A stretch of 35,230 bases of DNA, from contig NZ_NTFS01000015.1 of the NCBI RefSeq assembly GCF_002289455.1, positions 1 through 35,230 of the forward strand. Reading direction: 5' to 3'. How positions within the stretch are numbered: position 1 is the first letter of the stretch; each line of letters starts with the position of its first letter. Below are positions 1 through 11,953 of the stretch, piece after piece. The stretch is from Brunnivagina elsteri CCALA 953. Its GTDB lineage: Bacteria; Cyanobacteriota; Cyanobacteriia; Cyanobacteriales; Nostocaceae. The notes under the pieces were generated by a model. That model had not been told where the DNA came from, searched no databases, and saw only the letters and a list, made by a program, of their open reading frames with translations. The position numbers and the translations under genes were made by a program.

Positions 1-39
1 CACTCAACTCATAACTCATAACTCTCAACTCATAACTAT
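1..39. repeat. Short tandem repeat downstream of zwf
   Basis: Degenerate repetition of the words aactcat and aactctc directly after the zwf stop codon. This is the cyanobacterial heptamer type of short tandem repeat (STRR). The left end is cut by the window edge. No coding signal is seen. Confidence 0.6.
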
Positions 40-1569
40 TTAAAGTCTTCGCCAACGACGACCATCGCGGTTAAGCAATAGCTCGGCTTCGATTGGTTCC
101 CATGTGCCAGCTTCGTAAGTGGGAACTAGTAAAGGGTCAGAAGGAGCATCCCAGACACTCAAAGCTGGCGTGACTACTTGCCATGCAGCTTCCACTTCAT
201 CACCCCGTGTAAATAGGGTTTGGTCCCCCATCATGCAATCTAAAAATAAGCGATCGTATGCGTCGGAAGTTGCTTCAATCCCAAAGGAACCGTAACTAAA
301 ATCCATATCCACCGAGCGGGTACGGAAGTCAGCACCAGGCATTTTGACCTCAAACCGCAGCGAAATCCCTTCATTCGGTTGAATTCGCATCGTCAAAATA
401 TTGGCATTTACTTGCTGTGCCGCAGATTGGAAAATACGTGAAGGTACTTCGCGGAAATGAATCGAAATCTCGCTGACTTTTTTCGGCATCCGCTTACCCG
501 TCCGCAAGTAAAAGGGTACACCTTGCCAACGCCAGTTATCGATCGCAAATTTCATCGCCACAAAAGTAGGAGTCGTGGAACCTGGTTGAACTCCAGGTTC
601 TTCCCGATACCCAGGAACTTGCTTACCTTTCATCCAGCCAGCGCTGTATTGTCCTCTAATTGCGGATAAATCCAAGTTATTTACATCCGCAAGTCTAGTT
701 GCTTGTAGCACTTTGACTTTTTCTGTACGAATGCTTTCAGCGTCCATCGCATTAGGTACTTCCATTGCGGTCATACAGTACAGTTGCATGAGGTGGTTTT
801 GCAACATATCTCGTAATGCACCGGAAGATTCGTAGTAACCAGCACGGTCTTCAACACCGACGGTTTCAGCCACAGTTATTTGTACGTGGTCTACAAAACG
901 ACGATTCCACAAGGGTTCAAAGATGGCATTAGCAAAACGGAATACCAACAGGTTTTGAACCGTGTCTTTACCCAAATAGTGGTCGATCCGGTAAACCTGG
1001 TTCTCTTTGCAGTACTTCTGCACGATTGCATTCAAACTTTTTGCCGATGCTAAATCCCGACCAAAGGGTTTTTCAATTACCAAACGGTGCTTGTAGGGGT
1101 CATCAAGCATTTTTGCACTACCAAGCTGCTTAATGGCTTCGGGGAAAAGATTTGGTGCCAATGAGAGGTAATACATCCGATTACCTCGCGTTCCCCGCTT
1201 TTCGTCGAGTTCATTTAAAAGTTTGTTCAGTTTCTGGTAATCTTCGGGATTATCGGTATTCCCAGAACAGTAAAACAAACCTTGGGAAAAATCTTGCCAG
1301 AGTTCCTCTGGATGTACGCCACCGTGGGCTTCTTCCATACCTTTCCGCATTTGTTCGCGGAAGTATTCGTGCGTCCATTCACGACGAGCAACACCAACTA
1401 TGGTTGTTTCGGGGGGAATGCGCCGTTCTTTTCGCAGTTTGTACAGCGATGGCACAAGTTTGCGCCAAGTCAAATCTCCGGAAGCACCGAAGATAATGAT
1501 GATTTGGGGTTCGGGCATCCCTTGTTGTTGCAGACCAACCCGCAAAGGATTTTCTAGCAGACTGACCAT
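40..1569 (-). CDS. zwf: Glucose-6-phosphate 1-dehydrogenase
   Basis: Oxidises glucose 6-phosphate to 6-phosphogluconolactone with NADP, the entry step of the oxidative pentose phosphate pathway in the cytosol. The protein has 509 residues, normal for cyanobacterial G6PDH. The nucleotide-binding motif GASGDL is at about 28-33 and the substrate/catalytic motif RIDHYLGK at 194-201. Cys187, and a second cysteine at 445, match the thioredoxin-regulated cysteines described for Anabaena G6PDH (Cys187/Cys446), so redox inactivation in the light is expected. The ATG at 1569 gives the family N-terminus ([10 protein letters not shown]), although no Shine-Dalgarno is visible and heptamer repeats lie just upstream. 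fbp is upstream on the same strand with a 325-bp gap; the partner opcA, if present, would lie beyond the left edge. Identity is essentially certain. Confidence 0.98.
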   Translation of the reverse strand: MVSLLENPLRVGLQQQGMPEPQIIIIFGASGDLTWRKLVPSLYKLRKERRIPPETTIVGVARREWTHEYFREQMRKGMEEAHGGVHPEELWQDFSQGLFYCSGNTDNPEDYQKLNKLLNELDEKRGTRGNRMYYLSLAPNLFPEAIKQLGSAKMLDDPYKHRLVIEKPFGRDLASAKSLNAIVQKYCKENQVYRIDHYLGKDTVQNLLVFRFANAIFEPLWNRRFVDHVQITVAETVGVEDRAGYYESSGALRDMLQNHLMQLYCMTAMEVPNAMDAESIRTEKVKVLQATRLADVNNLDLSAIRGQYSAGWMKGKQVPGYREEPGVQPGSTTPTFVAMKFAIDNWRWQGVPFYLRTGKRMPKKVSEISIHFREVPSRIFQSAAQQVNANILTMRIQPNEGISLRFEVKMPGADFRTRSVDMDFSYGSFGIEATSDAYDRLFLDCMMGDQTLFTRGDEVEAAWQVVTPALSVWDAPSDPLLVPTYEAGTWEPIEAELLLNRDGRRWRRL

Positions 1570-1576
1570 AAATTTC

Positions 1577-1628
1577 AGATTTTAGATTTTAGATTTTAGA
1601 TTTTGGGCATTGGGCATTGGGCATTGGG
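1577..1628. repeat. Two adjacent heptamer tandem repeats (fbp-zwf gap)
   Basis: Four perfect copies of agatttt (1577-1604) are followed by three perfect copies of gggcatt (1605-1625) and a partial copy. Both are 7-bp STRRs of the kind known from heterocystous cyanobacteria. They occupy the position where the zwf ribosome binding site and leader should be. Confidence 0.85.
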
Positions 1629-1894
1629 AATGAGTATTTCTTATTTTGTCCTGCCCAATATCTATGTAACCAAGTTTGGGGTTTAAGTCCCTAGCAATCC
1701 CATAGGCAGCTTTGTTTTGTCTGGGAGTAAAATCCCCGTTACAAAGATTGCCCCTTACCCCACTACCTACACAGGCGAGAATAGCTTAACTTTGTCGAAT
1801 AAAGAGTTCATCAGTGACTCAAAGGGTTTGAAAAACTTATCGATGCTGGACGTAATATATCCCAGATGCGATATATTCCGTCTCTACATCATAA
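1629..1894. other. fbp-zwf intergenic remainder, with an inverted repeat
   Basis: No gene is seen. Close to the fbp stop codon there is a perfect 8-bp inverted repeat (1854-1861 with 1870-1877, 8-nt loop, AT-rich). It has no U tract on either strand, so it is a weak terminator or processing-site candidate. I saw no transaldolase-like translation here, although Nostocales usually carry tal in this place. Confidence 0.4.
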
Positions 1895-2953
1895 TTAATG
1901 ACCGTTTTGAATAAACGACTCGACTTTTGCCACATCTTGCTTGCTACCAATAATCAATGGAGTACGTTGGTGCAATTTTTTTGCAACCACATCCAAAATC
2001 TCCATATGTCCAGTAGTCGCACGACCACCAGCTTGTTCAATTACAAAAGCTAGTGGAGCAGTTTCATAGAGTAATCGCAATTTTCCTTCAGGTTTTTCGC
2101 GGGTTCCTGGATAAAGGAATACACCGCCTTGTAGTAATACTCTATGAATATCGCTAACCATTGCGCCACTATAGCGAGCGCTATATCCTTCTGTTCGATG
2201 GACGTAGCGAACGTACTCACGTATCGATTCATCCCACTGCCAGAAGTTACCCTCGTTAACGCTATAAACAGAGCCTTTGTCAGGAATCTTAATATTTTCT
2301 TGAGTAAGGATAAACTCTCCCAAACTAGGGTCAAGTGTAAACGAATGAACACCCTTACCTATAGTATAAACCAGCATAGTGCTGGGACCGTAGAGAATAT
2401 ATCCGGCGGCAATTTGGTTGCGTCCAGGTGTAAATAGGTCGCTGGCTGTCTCATCTACATCGTCCCCTTCCTGCTTGCGAATTGAGAAGATTGAACCAAG
2501 GCTAAGGTTATTATCTGTGTTTGATGAACCGTCTATGGGGTCGTAAAGCAAAGTATAACGACCAATCGGACAATTTTCGGGGATGTAATAGGGTTTTTCC
2601 ATCTCCTCCGATGCTAACCGACATACCAAGCCGCTTTGTTTAAATACGGAGATAAACACATCGTTAGCATAAACATCCATCTTTTTGACGGATTCACCCT
2701 GGACATTAACTTCCCCAGTAAACCCCAATACTCCTTCCATTAATCCCGCATGGCTGAGACGACGGGCAACTAATTTACCCGCAAGGGCAATCCGATTCAT
2801 CAAAGCGCTTAAATCTTGCGCTTCTGGGGAAAAACTTTGTAACTGCTGAAGCACGTGCCGTGATAATGTGGTGCAATCTCGGTCTAAAGTGCGATCGCTA
2901 CCATTATTATCCTTACTAGTTGATAAATCCAAAGATTCTGACGCTTGAGTCAT
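1895..2953 (-). CDS. fbp: Class I fructose-1,6-bisphosphatase
   Basis: Hydrolyses fructose 1,6-bisphosphate to fructose 6-phosphate for gluconeogenesis and the Calvin cycle. The protein has 352 residues, the usual length for cyanobacterial class I FBPase. It carries the metal/substrate motif DPIDGSSN and, upstream of it, the ASEEME segment. The C-terminal part ([21 protein letters not shown]) is family-typical. The ATG at 2953 is preceded by GAGGA with an 8-nt spacer, which supports this start. It lies upstream of zwf in the same direction, the conserved fbp-zwf order of cyanobacteria. In Nostoc punctiforme tal sits between them; here it does not. Confidence 0.97.
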   Translation of the reverse strand: MTQASESLDLSTSKDNNGSDRTLDRDCTTLSRHVLQQLQSFSPEAQDLSALMNRIALAGKLVARRLSHAGLMEGVLGFTGEVNVQGESVKKMDVYANDVFISVFKQSGLVCRLASEEMEKPYYIPENCPIGRYTLLYDPIDGSSNTDNNLSLGSIFSIRKQEGDDVDETASDLFTPGRNQIAAGYILYGPSTMLVYTIGKGVHSFTLDPSLGEFILTQENIKIPDKGSVYSVNEGNFWQWDESIREYVRYVHRTEGYSARYSGAMVSDIHRVLLQGGVFLYPGTREKPEGKLRLLYETAPLAFVIEQAGGRATTGHMEILDVVAKKLHQRTPLIIGSKQDVAKVESFIQNGH

Positions 2954-3277
2954 GTTTCAAGTCCTCGCGGTTCTACTGGCAATTTGTTGGGTTGATTCGG
3001 GCTACTACCGGGTGTTTTGGACGGTAATACTTGCCGATTGTAAGCCGGAAAAGGAAAAGTACTAAAAATCAACTACTAAAAACATACTTCTGCCTCTATC
3101 TTAGAAAAGCGATCGCATAACTGAAGTGTGATTTTAGAGAAACTCAAGAAATTATTCTGTAACAAATGGGTAATTAGGCATTGGGCATTAGGCATTGGGC
3201 ATTGGAAACAAAATTCGCAATACTTCAAGCAATCTAAGGCAAACCACACTATTTCCTATTCCCCATTCCCAAACATC
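2954..3277. other. fbp upstream region with heptamer STRR
   Basis: A gene-free stretch that should contain the fbp promoter; no convincing -35/-10 pair could be fixed by eye. A HIP1 octamer lies near 3110. At 3174-3205 heptamers ttaggca and ttgggca alternate (four copies plus a partial one), the same word family as in the fbp-zwf gap. Confidence 0.5.
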
Positions 3278-3320
3278 AAAAACCGACAGTTGTGGCATTA
3301 GAAAATGACACAACTATCGG
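3278..3320 (-). terminator. Rho-independent terminator of the RRM gene
   Basis: A 12-bp stem with one G-U pair or mismatch (3283-3294 with 3309-3320) and a 14-nt loop. Read on the minus strand it is followed directly by TTTTT (AAAAA at 3278-3282). It lies about 100 nt after the stop of the minus-strand RNA-binding protein gene and before fbp, so fbp probably has its own promoter. Confidence 0.75.
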
Positions 3321-3421
3321 CTGGTTGTATATATACTTACATTTAATGGAATCGTTTCCTGTCAAGCTCTGCAACTAATTGCTTGCGTAACAAGAATACA
3401 ATTTGCTATGATAATAGTCCG

Positions 3422-3712
3422 TTATTCATAGGCTTCTTGTTTACTGTAACCACCTCGTCGGCTATTATCGTCTCGCGGTTTCGCCTTGTTGACTCTTAGT
3501 TGTCGCCCCATCCATTCAGCTCCATCCAGTTCTGTAATAGCTTTATCTTCTTGGGCTTCTTCAGTCATATCAACAAAAGCAAAGCCACGCATCCGACCAG
3601 TTTCTCGGTCAGTAGGTAGTACGACTCGTGTAACTTCGCCATAATCTGCGAATACTGCTCTTAAATCTGCTTCGGTAGCGCGGTAAGAGAGATTTCCAAC
3701 GTAAATAGTCAT
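3422..3712 (-). CDS. Single-RRM cyanobacterial RNA-binding protein
   Basis: A 96-residue protein of the cyanobacterial Rbp family: one RRM fold followed by a short basic tail. RNP2 (IYVGNL) is at residues 3-8 and RNP1 (RGFAFVDM) at 42-49. The tail is only about 15 residues (RRGGYSKQEAYE), so this is the short, weakly glycine-rich kind rather than a long Gly-rich RbpA. I chose the ATG at 3712 because the family begins MTIYVGNLSY; an in-frame start 24 nt further upstream would add MFKLNAIH, which does not fit. Members bind RNA and several are cold-induced or steer mRNA localisation; which applies here cannot be told. A terminator follows at 3278-3320. The rpsU gene sometimes found next to rbp genes is absent. 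Confidence 0.93.
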   Translation of the reverse strand: MTIYVGNLSYRATEADLRAVFADYGEVTRVVLPTDRETGRMRGFAFVDMTEEAQEDKAITELDGAEWMGRQLRVNKAKPRDDNSRRGGYSKQEAYE

Positions 3713-4229
3713 GTGGATCGCGTTAAGTTTGAACAAAGAGCATTGAGTTCAACTGCAAGATAAAAAACAACAGGAAGCTAATTAAATTAAGCTCCGATGT
3801 TGATTTTTAATTACCATTGGCTAGCGTTGTCTGCGACATTGACAAACAAGTATTTACAAACAAGCACTCATAAATAAGCACTTACTAAATAAAAATCTGT
3901 AACATCCCAAGCAGCGCAACCTCTGATTGAGCTGAACATCTACATACGCTCACAATAATAACTGATGTAGTCGTTTTTCAAAGTATGAGGTTTTACAAAG
4001 ACTGGAAAGTTAAAATCAGTCTAACTTATACCTGACTAATATTTAGTAATCTTTTAATATTTAATGTTTAAATGTGGTTTGACTTTTGAAACGGGATAAG
4101 CTCCGTTTAACGCCAAGTGCGTATCGTTTGTTGCACGTAACTTATAAACATGTGAAAAGTATTAATTAAACCGCACAAATCATTACGCTCTGGACTTAGA
4201 GCGGATATTAGCAAGCTATTTATACATGA
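3713..4229. other. Gene-free region upstream of the RRM gene
   Basis: 517 bp without a plausible gene, AT-rich. It probably holds a promoter and a long 5' leader for the minus-strand RRM gene, as is usual for cold-responsive rbp genes, but no Shine-Dalgarno or clear promoter was identified. Two short perfect hairpins are visible: 4089-4094 with 4103-4108, and 4186-4191 with 4198-4203. The second lies about 27 nt after the stop of the next gene and may help end its transcript, although it has no U tract. Confidence 0.4.
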
Positions 4230-4646
4230 CTACATGGTATAACCTGTAGCTTTTTCGATATAATCCACAACCTTTTGATAAGATTCTGGATTACTTGCGG
4301 GATTAATAATTATCGGGATTGTACTATCAGGCAACCAAAAAGTTATCCTACCATTGGGTTCGCGACAAAACGAACTAATGCAGGTGAGGTTGATTATATA
4401 CTCGTTTCTTTCATAAACAATTTTTACCCAGTAAGCATTTTCGCTCAACTCCGTAACTTTGGCTGTATAGTCGAGAATCTTTTGATAGTCTGTTTGGTTG
4501 CTTTGTGGATTAATCACAATTGGAATGGCATTATCCGGCAACCAAAATGTTACTCTACTATTCGGCTCGGAGCAAAAAGCAGAAACACGCTCAAAGTTGA
4601 CGATGTATTCTTTCTTTTGATAAATAATTTTCTCCCAGTAAGCCAC
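4230..4646 (-). CDS. Small protein made of two tandem ~63-residue modules (function unknown)
   Basis: I do not recognise the family. The 138 residues are an internal duplication: residues 2-64 and 71-133 align with a constant offset of 69. Both halves share Y-W-x-K-I-x-Y near the start, an EYI[VI]N segment, a single cysteine (FC-x-EPN), a [VI]TFWLPD core, IP-I-x-INP and YQK-x-x-DY near the end. No signal peptide or membrane segment is seen, so it is probably cytosolic. The start is a GTG with a strong AAGGAG five bases upstream, so translation looks real. It is a monocistron between the pyrG 3' end and the RRM gene. The pattern suggests two copies of a small beta-rich domain; no function is inferred. 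Confidence 0.8.
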   Translation of the reverse strand: MAYWEKIIYQKKEYIVNFERVSAFCSEPNSRVTFWLPDNAIPIVINPQSNQTDYQKILDYTAKVTELSENAYWVKIVYERNEYIINLTCISSFCREPNGRITFWLPDSTIPIIINPASNPESYQKVVDYIEKATGYTM

Positions 4647-4793
4647 AATTTCTCCTTAAAACCCAAATTTGGTAGCAAGTATGTAGCAAACCATACTTTT
4701 ACCAGTATGACTTATCCAATATTTTACTGGTATAGCCAAACTCAAAAACTCCCCCCATTCGCTGGGTGGAAAATATCAACCTCGAAGCATTTG

Positions 4794-4824
4794 CAAAATT
4801 CAAAACTAAATATTTTGAATTTTG
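4794..4824 (-). terminator. AT-rich inverted repeat after pyrG
   Basis: A perfect 12-bp inverted repeat (4794-4805 with 4813-4824, 7-nt loop) lies 33 bp beyond the pyrG stop codon. The stem is AT-rich and lacks a clean U tract, so terminator function is only likely. Confidence 0.4.
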
Positions 4825-4856
4825 TGGTTGCTTCTCGATCGAAATATTTATGCTAT

Positions 4857-8378
<3,522 letters not shown>

Positions 8379-8383
8379 CCCAC

Positions 8384-8418
8384 GTAGAGACGTTCCACCG
8401 GAACGTCTTAAATTTTTA
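8384..8418. repeat. Dispersed palindrome AGACGTTCC-ACC-GGAACGTCT (copy 1)
   Basis: A perfect 9-bp stem with a 3-nt loop (8388-8396, 8400-8408), followed on the plus strand by a TAAATTTTTA tail. An identical stem-loop occurs at 28611-28631. Both copies lie at gene 3' ends, so the element may double as a terminator. This word is a familiar interspersed repeat of filamentous cyanobacteria. Confidence 0.8.
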
Positions 8419-8670
8419 TTGCATTGTATTTTATTCCCCTAATGACCATTACACTTTTTATACTGACAATAAGTATGCAATAATACCTGTGGCTAGATTT
8501 ATTCACAAAATATTCCCATAGATGTATTCCCTGCGACTTGCATGAACTTTTTTTCAGTCATAATTGTTACAATTGTGTGAAATTATGATTAAATATAATC
8601 GTTGTCAAATTTATTTGGGAATAATAAGTATTTATTTGACTATGCGATCGCTTTTAGTACATAATCATTC

Positions 8671-8714
8671 GTAACAAAGTATACTAATTCGCGAGGGTGG
8701 GTATTTATTAATAT
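8671..8714 (+). promoter_or_regulatory. Possible NtcA-activated promoter
   Basis: A perfect GTA-N8-TAC NtcA box (8671-8684) is followed 24 nt later by TAATAT (8709-8714), which fits the TAN3T -10 box and the 20-24 nt spacing of class II NtcA promoters. It would give a leader of about 255 nt for the lectin-like gene at 8976. A GTAN8TAC match arises by chance several times in 35 kb, so the evidence is the box plus the spacing only. Confidence 0.4.
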
Positions 8715-8724
8715 ACGAATCTTT

Positions 8725-8758
8725 GTAGGTTGGGTGTCAGCGAGTGCGTAACCCAACA
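8725..8758. repeat. Dispersed GTAGGTTGGGT...ACCCAAC repeat
   Basis: A 7-bp inverted repeat GTTGGGT/ACCCAAC (8729-8735 with 8751-8757) around a spacer containing gcgagtgcg. It is recognisable as a common cyanobacterial interspersed repeat. It would fall within the leader of the next gene. The rest of 8419-8975 is AT-rich and holds no gene. Confidence 0.65.
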
Positions 8759-8975
8759 CAAATACTACACAATCAAGAGTTGTATTTAATTTAATTCAAA
8801 CTCCTAAGTGAAGCAGATTTTTTTTAAGTGTCTCCCAAAAACCCTATCCCGCAAGCATTGGGTTTTATAGAAATTCAGGGGCTTCTATTACCTGTTCGGG
8901 CTGGATGTGGGTTTATCTTGCAGAACCTAAAATTTACACCAGCAAAAATATTTAATCAATTGTGAGGATTTAACT

Positions 8976-11174
8976 GTGCAAAATACTGATTTAGTAATCT
9001 CCTACACGGAAATAACAAATAACACTAGCAATACACTTGACCAAAATCTTCCAGTTTCTACTTCTACTTCATCCGACCCAACTGCTGCGGCTGTTGGTGG
9101 AGACCAAACACTAATAACCGTTGCGGGTACTAAAAATTATGCGGCTACAACGCTCATTGTCGATCCGAATTTAAATGTTGCGGGTACTACAAATTTAAAT
9201 GGAGCCAGAGTCTTAATTGGCGGTTTTATTAAAGCTAAAGACGAATTAGGTGTCTCTGGACAAACTGGAACTGTAACTGGAGATATAACTACTGGTAGTA
9301 GTTCTCTCACTGGTGGAATTACTTGGAGTTACAACGACACAACCGGAGTTCTATCTTTAGATGGAGATTCATCTGTTGCTAACTACCAAGCAGCTCTACG
9401 TTCTATCACATATACCAACGCTACCCCTGCTGACCCTGGAACAGCCCGCACAATTCGCTTTTCCTTGGGTAAGCTGTTATCCAACCCAGTAAACGGTCAC
9501 TTTTATGAATTTGTTCCTAGCACTGGAATTGCTTGGACTGCGGCTAATACAGCTGCCAACGATACTGGTAATAAATACTTTGGTAGACAAGGCTACTTAG
9601 CAACAATTACCAGCAGCACAGAACAGAATTTTGTTCAACAGCGAGTAGCTGGTAATGGTTGGATTGGTGCCAGCGATACAGAAAATGAAGGTACATGGAA
9701 ATGGGTTGCAGGTCCAGAAAGCGGAACTACATTCTGGAATGGAGCAGTTAATGGTACTGTTGGTACTGTTGACCCTGGTCGATATGCTAACTGGGTTCCA
9801 GGAGATGAACCAAACGACTTTGGTGGTGAAGATTATGCCCACGTCATTGGTACTGACGCAATTCTAAAAAGCAGCGATGGTACTTCCGCTAGAGGTTTTT
9901 GGAATGACCTTGCGAATAGTGGCTCGACTGGTAATTACCAAGTTCAGGGTTCAATTTATGAGTACGGCGGTTTAGCAGAAGATAGTACCCAGTTGATCGC
10001 AGGTAACGTTACTATTAACTTTGGTGGAACTACTCTCAATAACCCAATTACTGCACCCGATTTCAACAATGATGGGAATCCCGAACTTCTCTGGCGTAAC
10101 TATAGAACATCTGGTGGAGATTCTGGTAAAAACGCAGCTTGGGTACTTGACTACAACCAAGCAGCTACCAATAACAAGTTCCCATTAATTAATCCAGGTA
10201 CAAAATTCATCACCCCAACACCAGACACTGGCTGGGAAGTAGAAGGGCTGTTTGATGTCAATAAAGACGGCATTACCGATATCTTCTGGCGCAATTACGG
10301 AACAGGTGCTGATAGTGGTAAAAATGCTATTTGGGTAATGAAGAATGATGCTAACGGTATTGATATAGATACAACTAAAAGCGCTACCTTAACAACAGTC
10401 GTTACTGACACTAACTGGGTAATTGAAGGGGTTGCGGATTTAGATAAAGACGGCAACGCAAATATTCTCTGGCGCAATTACGCTACAGGTGAAAACGCGA
10501 TTTGGGAAATTGATTACAATGATACACCTAGCACTCCCGCCGGACGCTTTACCCTGAATACTGCCGAAACTAAGTTCATCACACCAGTCGCAGATACCGA
10601 CTGGGAAATTGAAGGTTGGTCTGATATGACTGGAGATGGAACACTCGATATTATTTGGCGTAATTATGGAACAGGTGCTGATAAAGGTAAAAATGCTGTT
10701 TGGAAGTTAAGTAATACTCCTAGCGCCACTACTCCTTACTTTAACCCCGCTACAGATGGCTATTTCATTACTCCAGTTGCCGATACAAGTTGGGAAATCG
10801 AAGATGTAATTGACTTTGATAAGGACGGTATCGGTGATATCTTGTGGCGTAATTATGGAACAGGTGTTGATAAAGGTAAAAATGCTGTTTGGGTAATGAC
10901 TCCTGGAGGCGACTTTAATGCTGCTAAAACTGATTTCATTACTCCAGTTGCCGATACTAATTGGGAAATGGAAGGTGTTGCTGACTACACCAGAGATGGT
11001 ATCCCCGATATTGTTTGGCGCAATTACGCAACAGGCGAAAATGCAATTTGGGGTATGCAAGTTTCACCTGCTGGTAAAGTTGCGATTGACCTAACGAAAA
11101 CCTCATTTATTACTCCTGTTACCGATTTAGCATGGGAAATCGAAGGTCCTAGCCCAAATAATGACATAGTTTAA
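8976..11174 (+). CDS. C-type-lectin-like protein with six DG-rich (FG-GAP-like) repeats
   Basis: 732 residues, acidic and Gly/Thr/Asn/Asp-rich, with no cysteine seen. Residues about 40-165 resemble the cadherin/VCBS-like modules of large secreted bacterial proteins. Residues about 174-330 look like a C-type lectin-like domain: WIGASDTENEGTWKWV, then W-x-x-GDEPN (EPN at 278-280, the mannose-type calcium motif of animal lectins) and WND at 309-311. Residues 355-732 hold six repeats of about 60 residues, each with D-x-[ND]-x-DG (from 362, 427, 488, 550, 613 and 670), an LWRNY core and a WE[IVM]EG tail, like FG-GAP/integrin-type calcium-binding propeller blades. There is no Sec signal peptide, so type I-like secretion is possible. 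The GTG start at 8976 has GAGGA 7 nt upstream. A strong terminator follows. It lies just before the polysaccharide cluster; glycan binding outside the cell is the likely role, the ligand unknown. Confidence 0.85.
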   Translation: MQNTDLVISYTEITNNTSNTLDQNLPVSTSTSSDPTAAAVGGDQTLITVAGTKNYAATTLIVDPNLNVAGTTNLNGARVLIGGFIKAKDELGVSGQTGTVTGDITTGSSSLTGGITWSYNDTTGVLSLDGDSSVANYQAALRSITYTNATPADPGTARTIRFSLGKLLSNPVNGHFYEFVPSTGIAWTAANTAANDTGNKYFGRQGYLATITSSTEQNFVQQRVAGNGWIGASDTENEGTWKWVAGPESGTTFWNGAVNGTVGTVDPGRYANWVPGDEPNDFGGEDYAHVIGTDAILKSSDGTSARGFWNDLANSGSTGNYQVQGSIYEYGGLAEDSTQLIAGNVTINFGGTTLNNPITAPDFNNDGNPELLWRNYRTSGGDSGKNAAWVLDYNQAATNNKFPLINPGTKFITPTPDTGWEVEGLFDVNKDGITDIFWRNYGTGADSGKNAIWVMKNDANGIDIDTTKSATLTTVVTDTNWVIEGVADLDKDGNANILWRNYATGENAIWEIDYNDTPSTPAGRFTLNTAETKFITPVADTDWEIEGWSDMTGDGTLDIIWRNYGTGADKGKNAVWKLSNTPSATTPYFNPATDGYFITPVADTSWEIEDVIDFDKDGIGDILWRNYGTGVDKGKNAVWVMTPGGDFNAAKTDFITPVADTNWEMEGVADYTRDGIPDIVWRNYATGENAIWGMQVSPAGKVAIDLTKTSFITPVTDLAWEIEGPSPNNDIV

Positions 11175-11243
11175 TCAGCAAATAATTCTCATTGAATTAT
11201 TCTGTTTAATTAATTGTCGAATTGATACTTGATTTATAACTAC

Positions 11244-11283
11244 AAGCATGGTGAGATATAACGCTTACCATGCTTATTTTTTT
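11244..11283 (+). terminator. Rho-independent terminator of the lectin-like gene
   Basis: A 12-bp stem including one G-U pair (11244-11255 with 11264-11275), an 8-nt loop, then A and seven T (11277-11283). It is the clearest terminator in the window and separates the lectin-like gene from the polysaccharide cluster. Confidence 0.9.
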
Positions 11284-11947
11284 AGTACAGAAATCAAAGT
11301 CCACTCGACATTGTAATTTAGTTATTTTTACCAATACCCATACTCAATAATCATTACCCAGGCTAATCATTGGCTTCTTTTCTACTGTCTCTTACGACTA
11401 CACGTTAAGCCTAAATATTAAATCTAAATTAAATAAAATGTATTCAGCAATACTTTATTAGTCATCTGGAATATTCTTTATAGGATATTTATTTATTGGC
11501 ATTTTTGTCGGCTTTATTGTTTCAATTATCACCAAGCAAATCCGGAAAAAAACTTAGGCTTTACATTTACTTCATAAACAATTATCTTTTTCTACATCTT
11601 AACTTCACAGTAGTTGTTGGATATTACCTAAAATCAAAGATATATTAAAGCTGACTATAGACGGATGTACTTAGCGGATATTGCTAGTAAAAAGTTGGTA
11701 TAAAGAACAGATTATTGGGAGTCTCTTTCTTGTAATCAGTCTTTTGTGTCATGGCTTGAACTTCAATTATTTGCGCTTCTACAGTGCAATTCTCAATCTG
11801 GCATCGCAGCAAATAGACTGGATTAAATAGATTTAGCTGGTTATTAACTGTATTTAAATGTGAATTTAAATGTGATGCGATCGCTCACATAACCTACCTA
11901 GATATATTCAAAAACCAAATAGTAATCCTATATAACTTATTCTAGTA
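11284..11947. other. Gene-free leader region of the polysaccharide cluster
   Basis: About 660 bp, AT-rich, that should hold the cluster promoter. Two things are visible. First, 11438-11557 reads as a short hydrophobic peptide (GIFFIGYLFIGIFVGFIV then KQIRKKT) but with a TAG at codon 8 and no good start, so any gene is dead or absent. Second, ATGTGA/TCACAT arms (11870-11875, 11885-11890) flank a HIP1 octamer and could be an operator or hairpin. No promoter could be assigned with confidence. Confidence 0.4.
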
Positions 11948-11953
11948 GTGGTG

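Noticed and set aside
457-1585. Plus-strand open frames opposite zwf
   Set aside because: They are antisense to a complete, well-conserved zwf gene and encode nothing recognisable.
1629-1894. Remnant of a transaldolase gene
   Set aside because: No transaldolase-like residues could be recognised in any frame by eye, so only absence is reported.
1717-1914. Plus-strand open frame between zwf and fbp
   Set aside because: No Shine-Dalgarno, overlaps the fbp 3' end, no recognisable motif.
11870-11890. CRP-type operator (TGTGA...TCACA) before the polysaccharide cluster
   Set aside because: The half-sites are 9 bp apart rather than the 6 bp of the TGTGAN6TCACA consensus, and the centre is a HIP1 octamer, which explains the symmetry.
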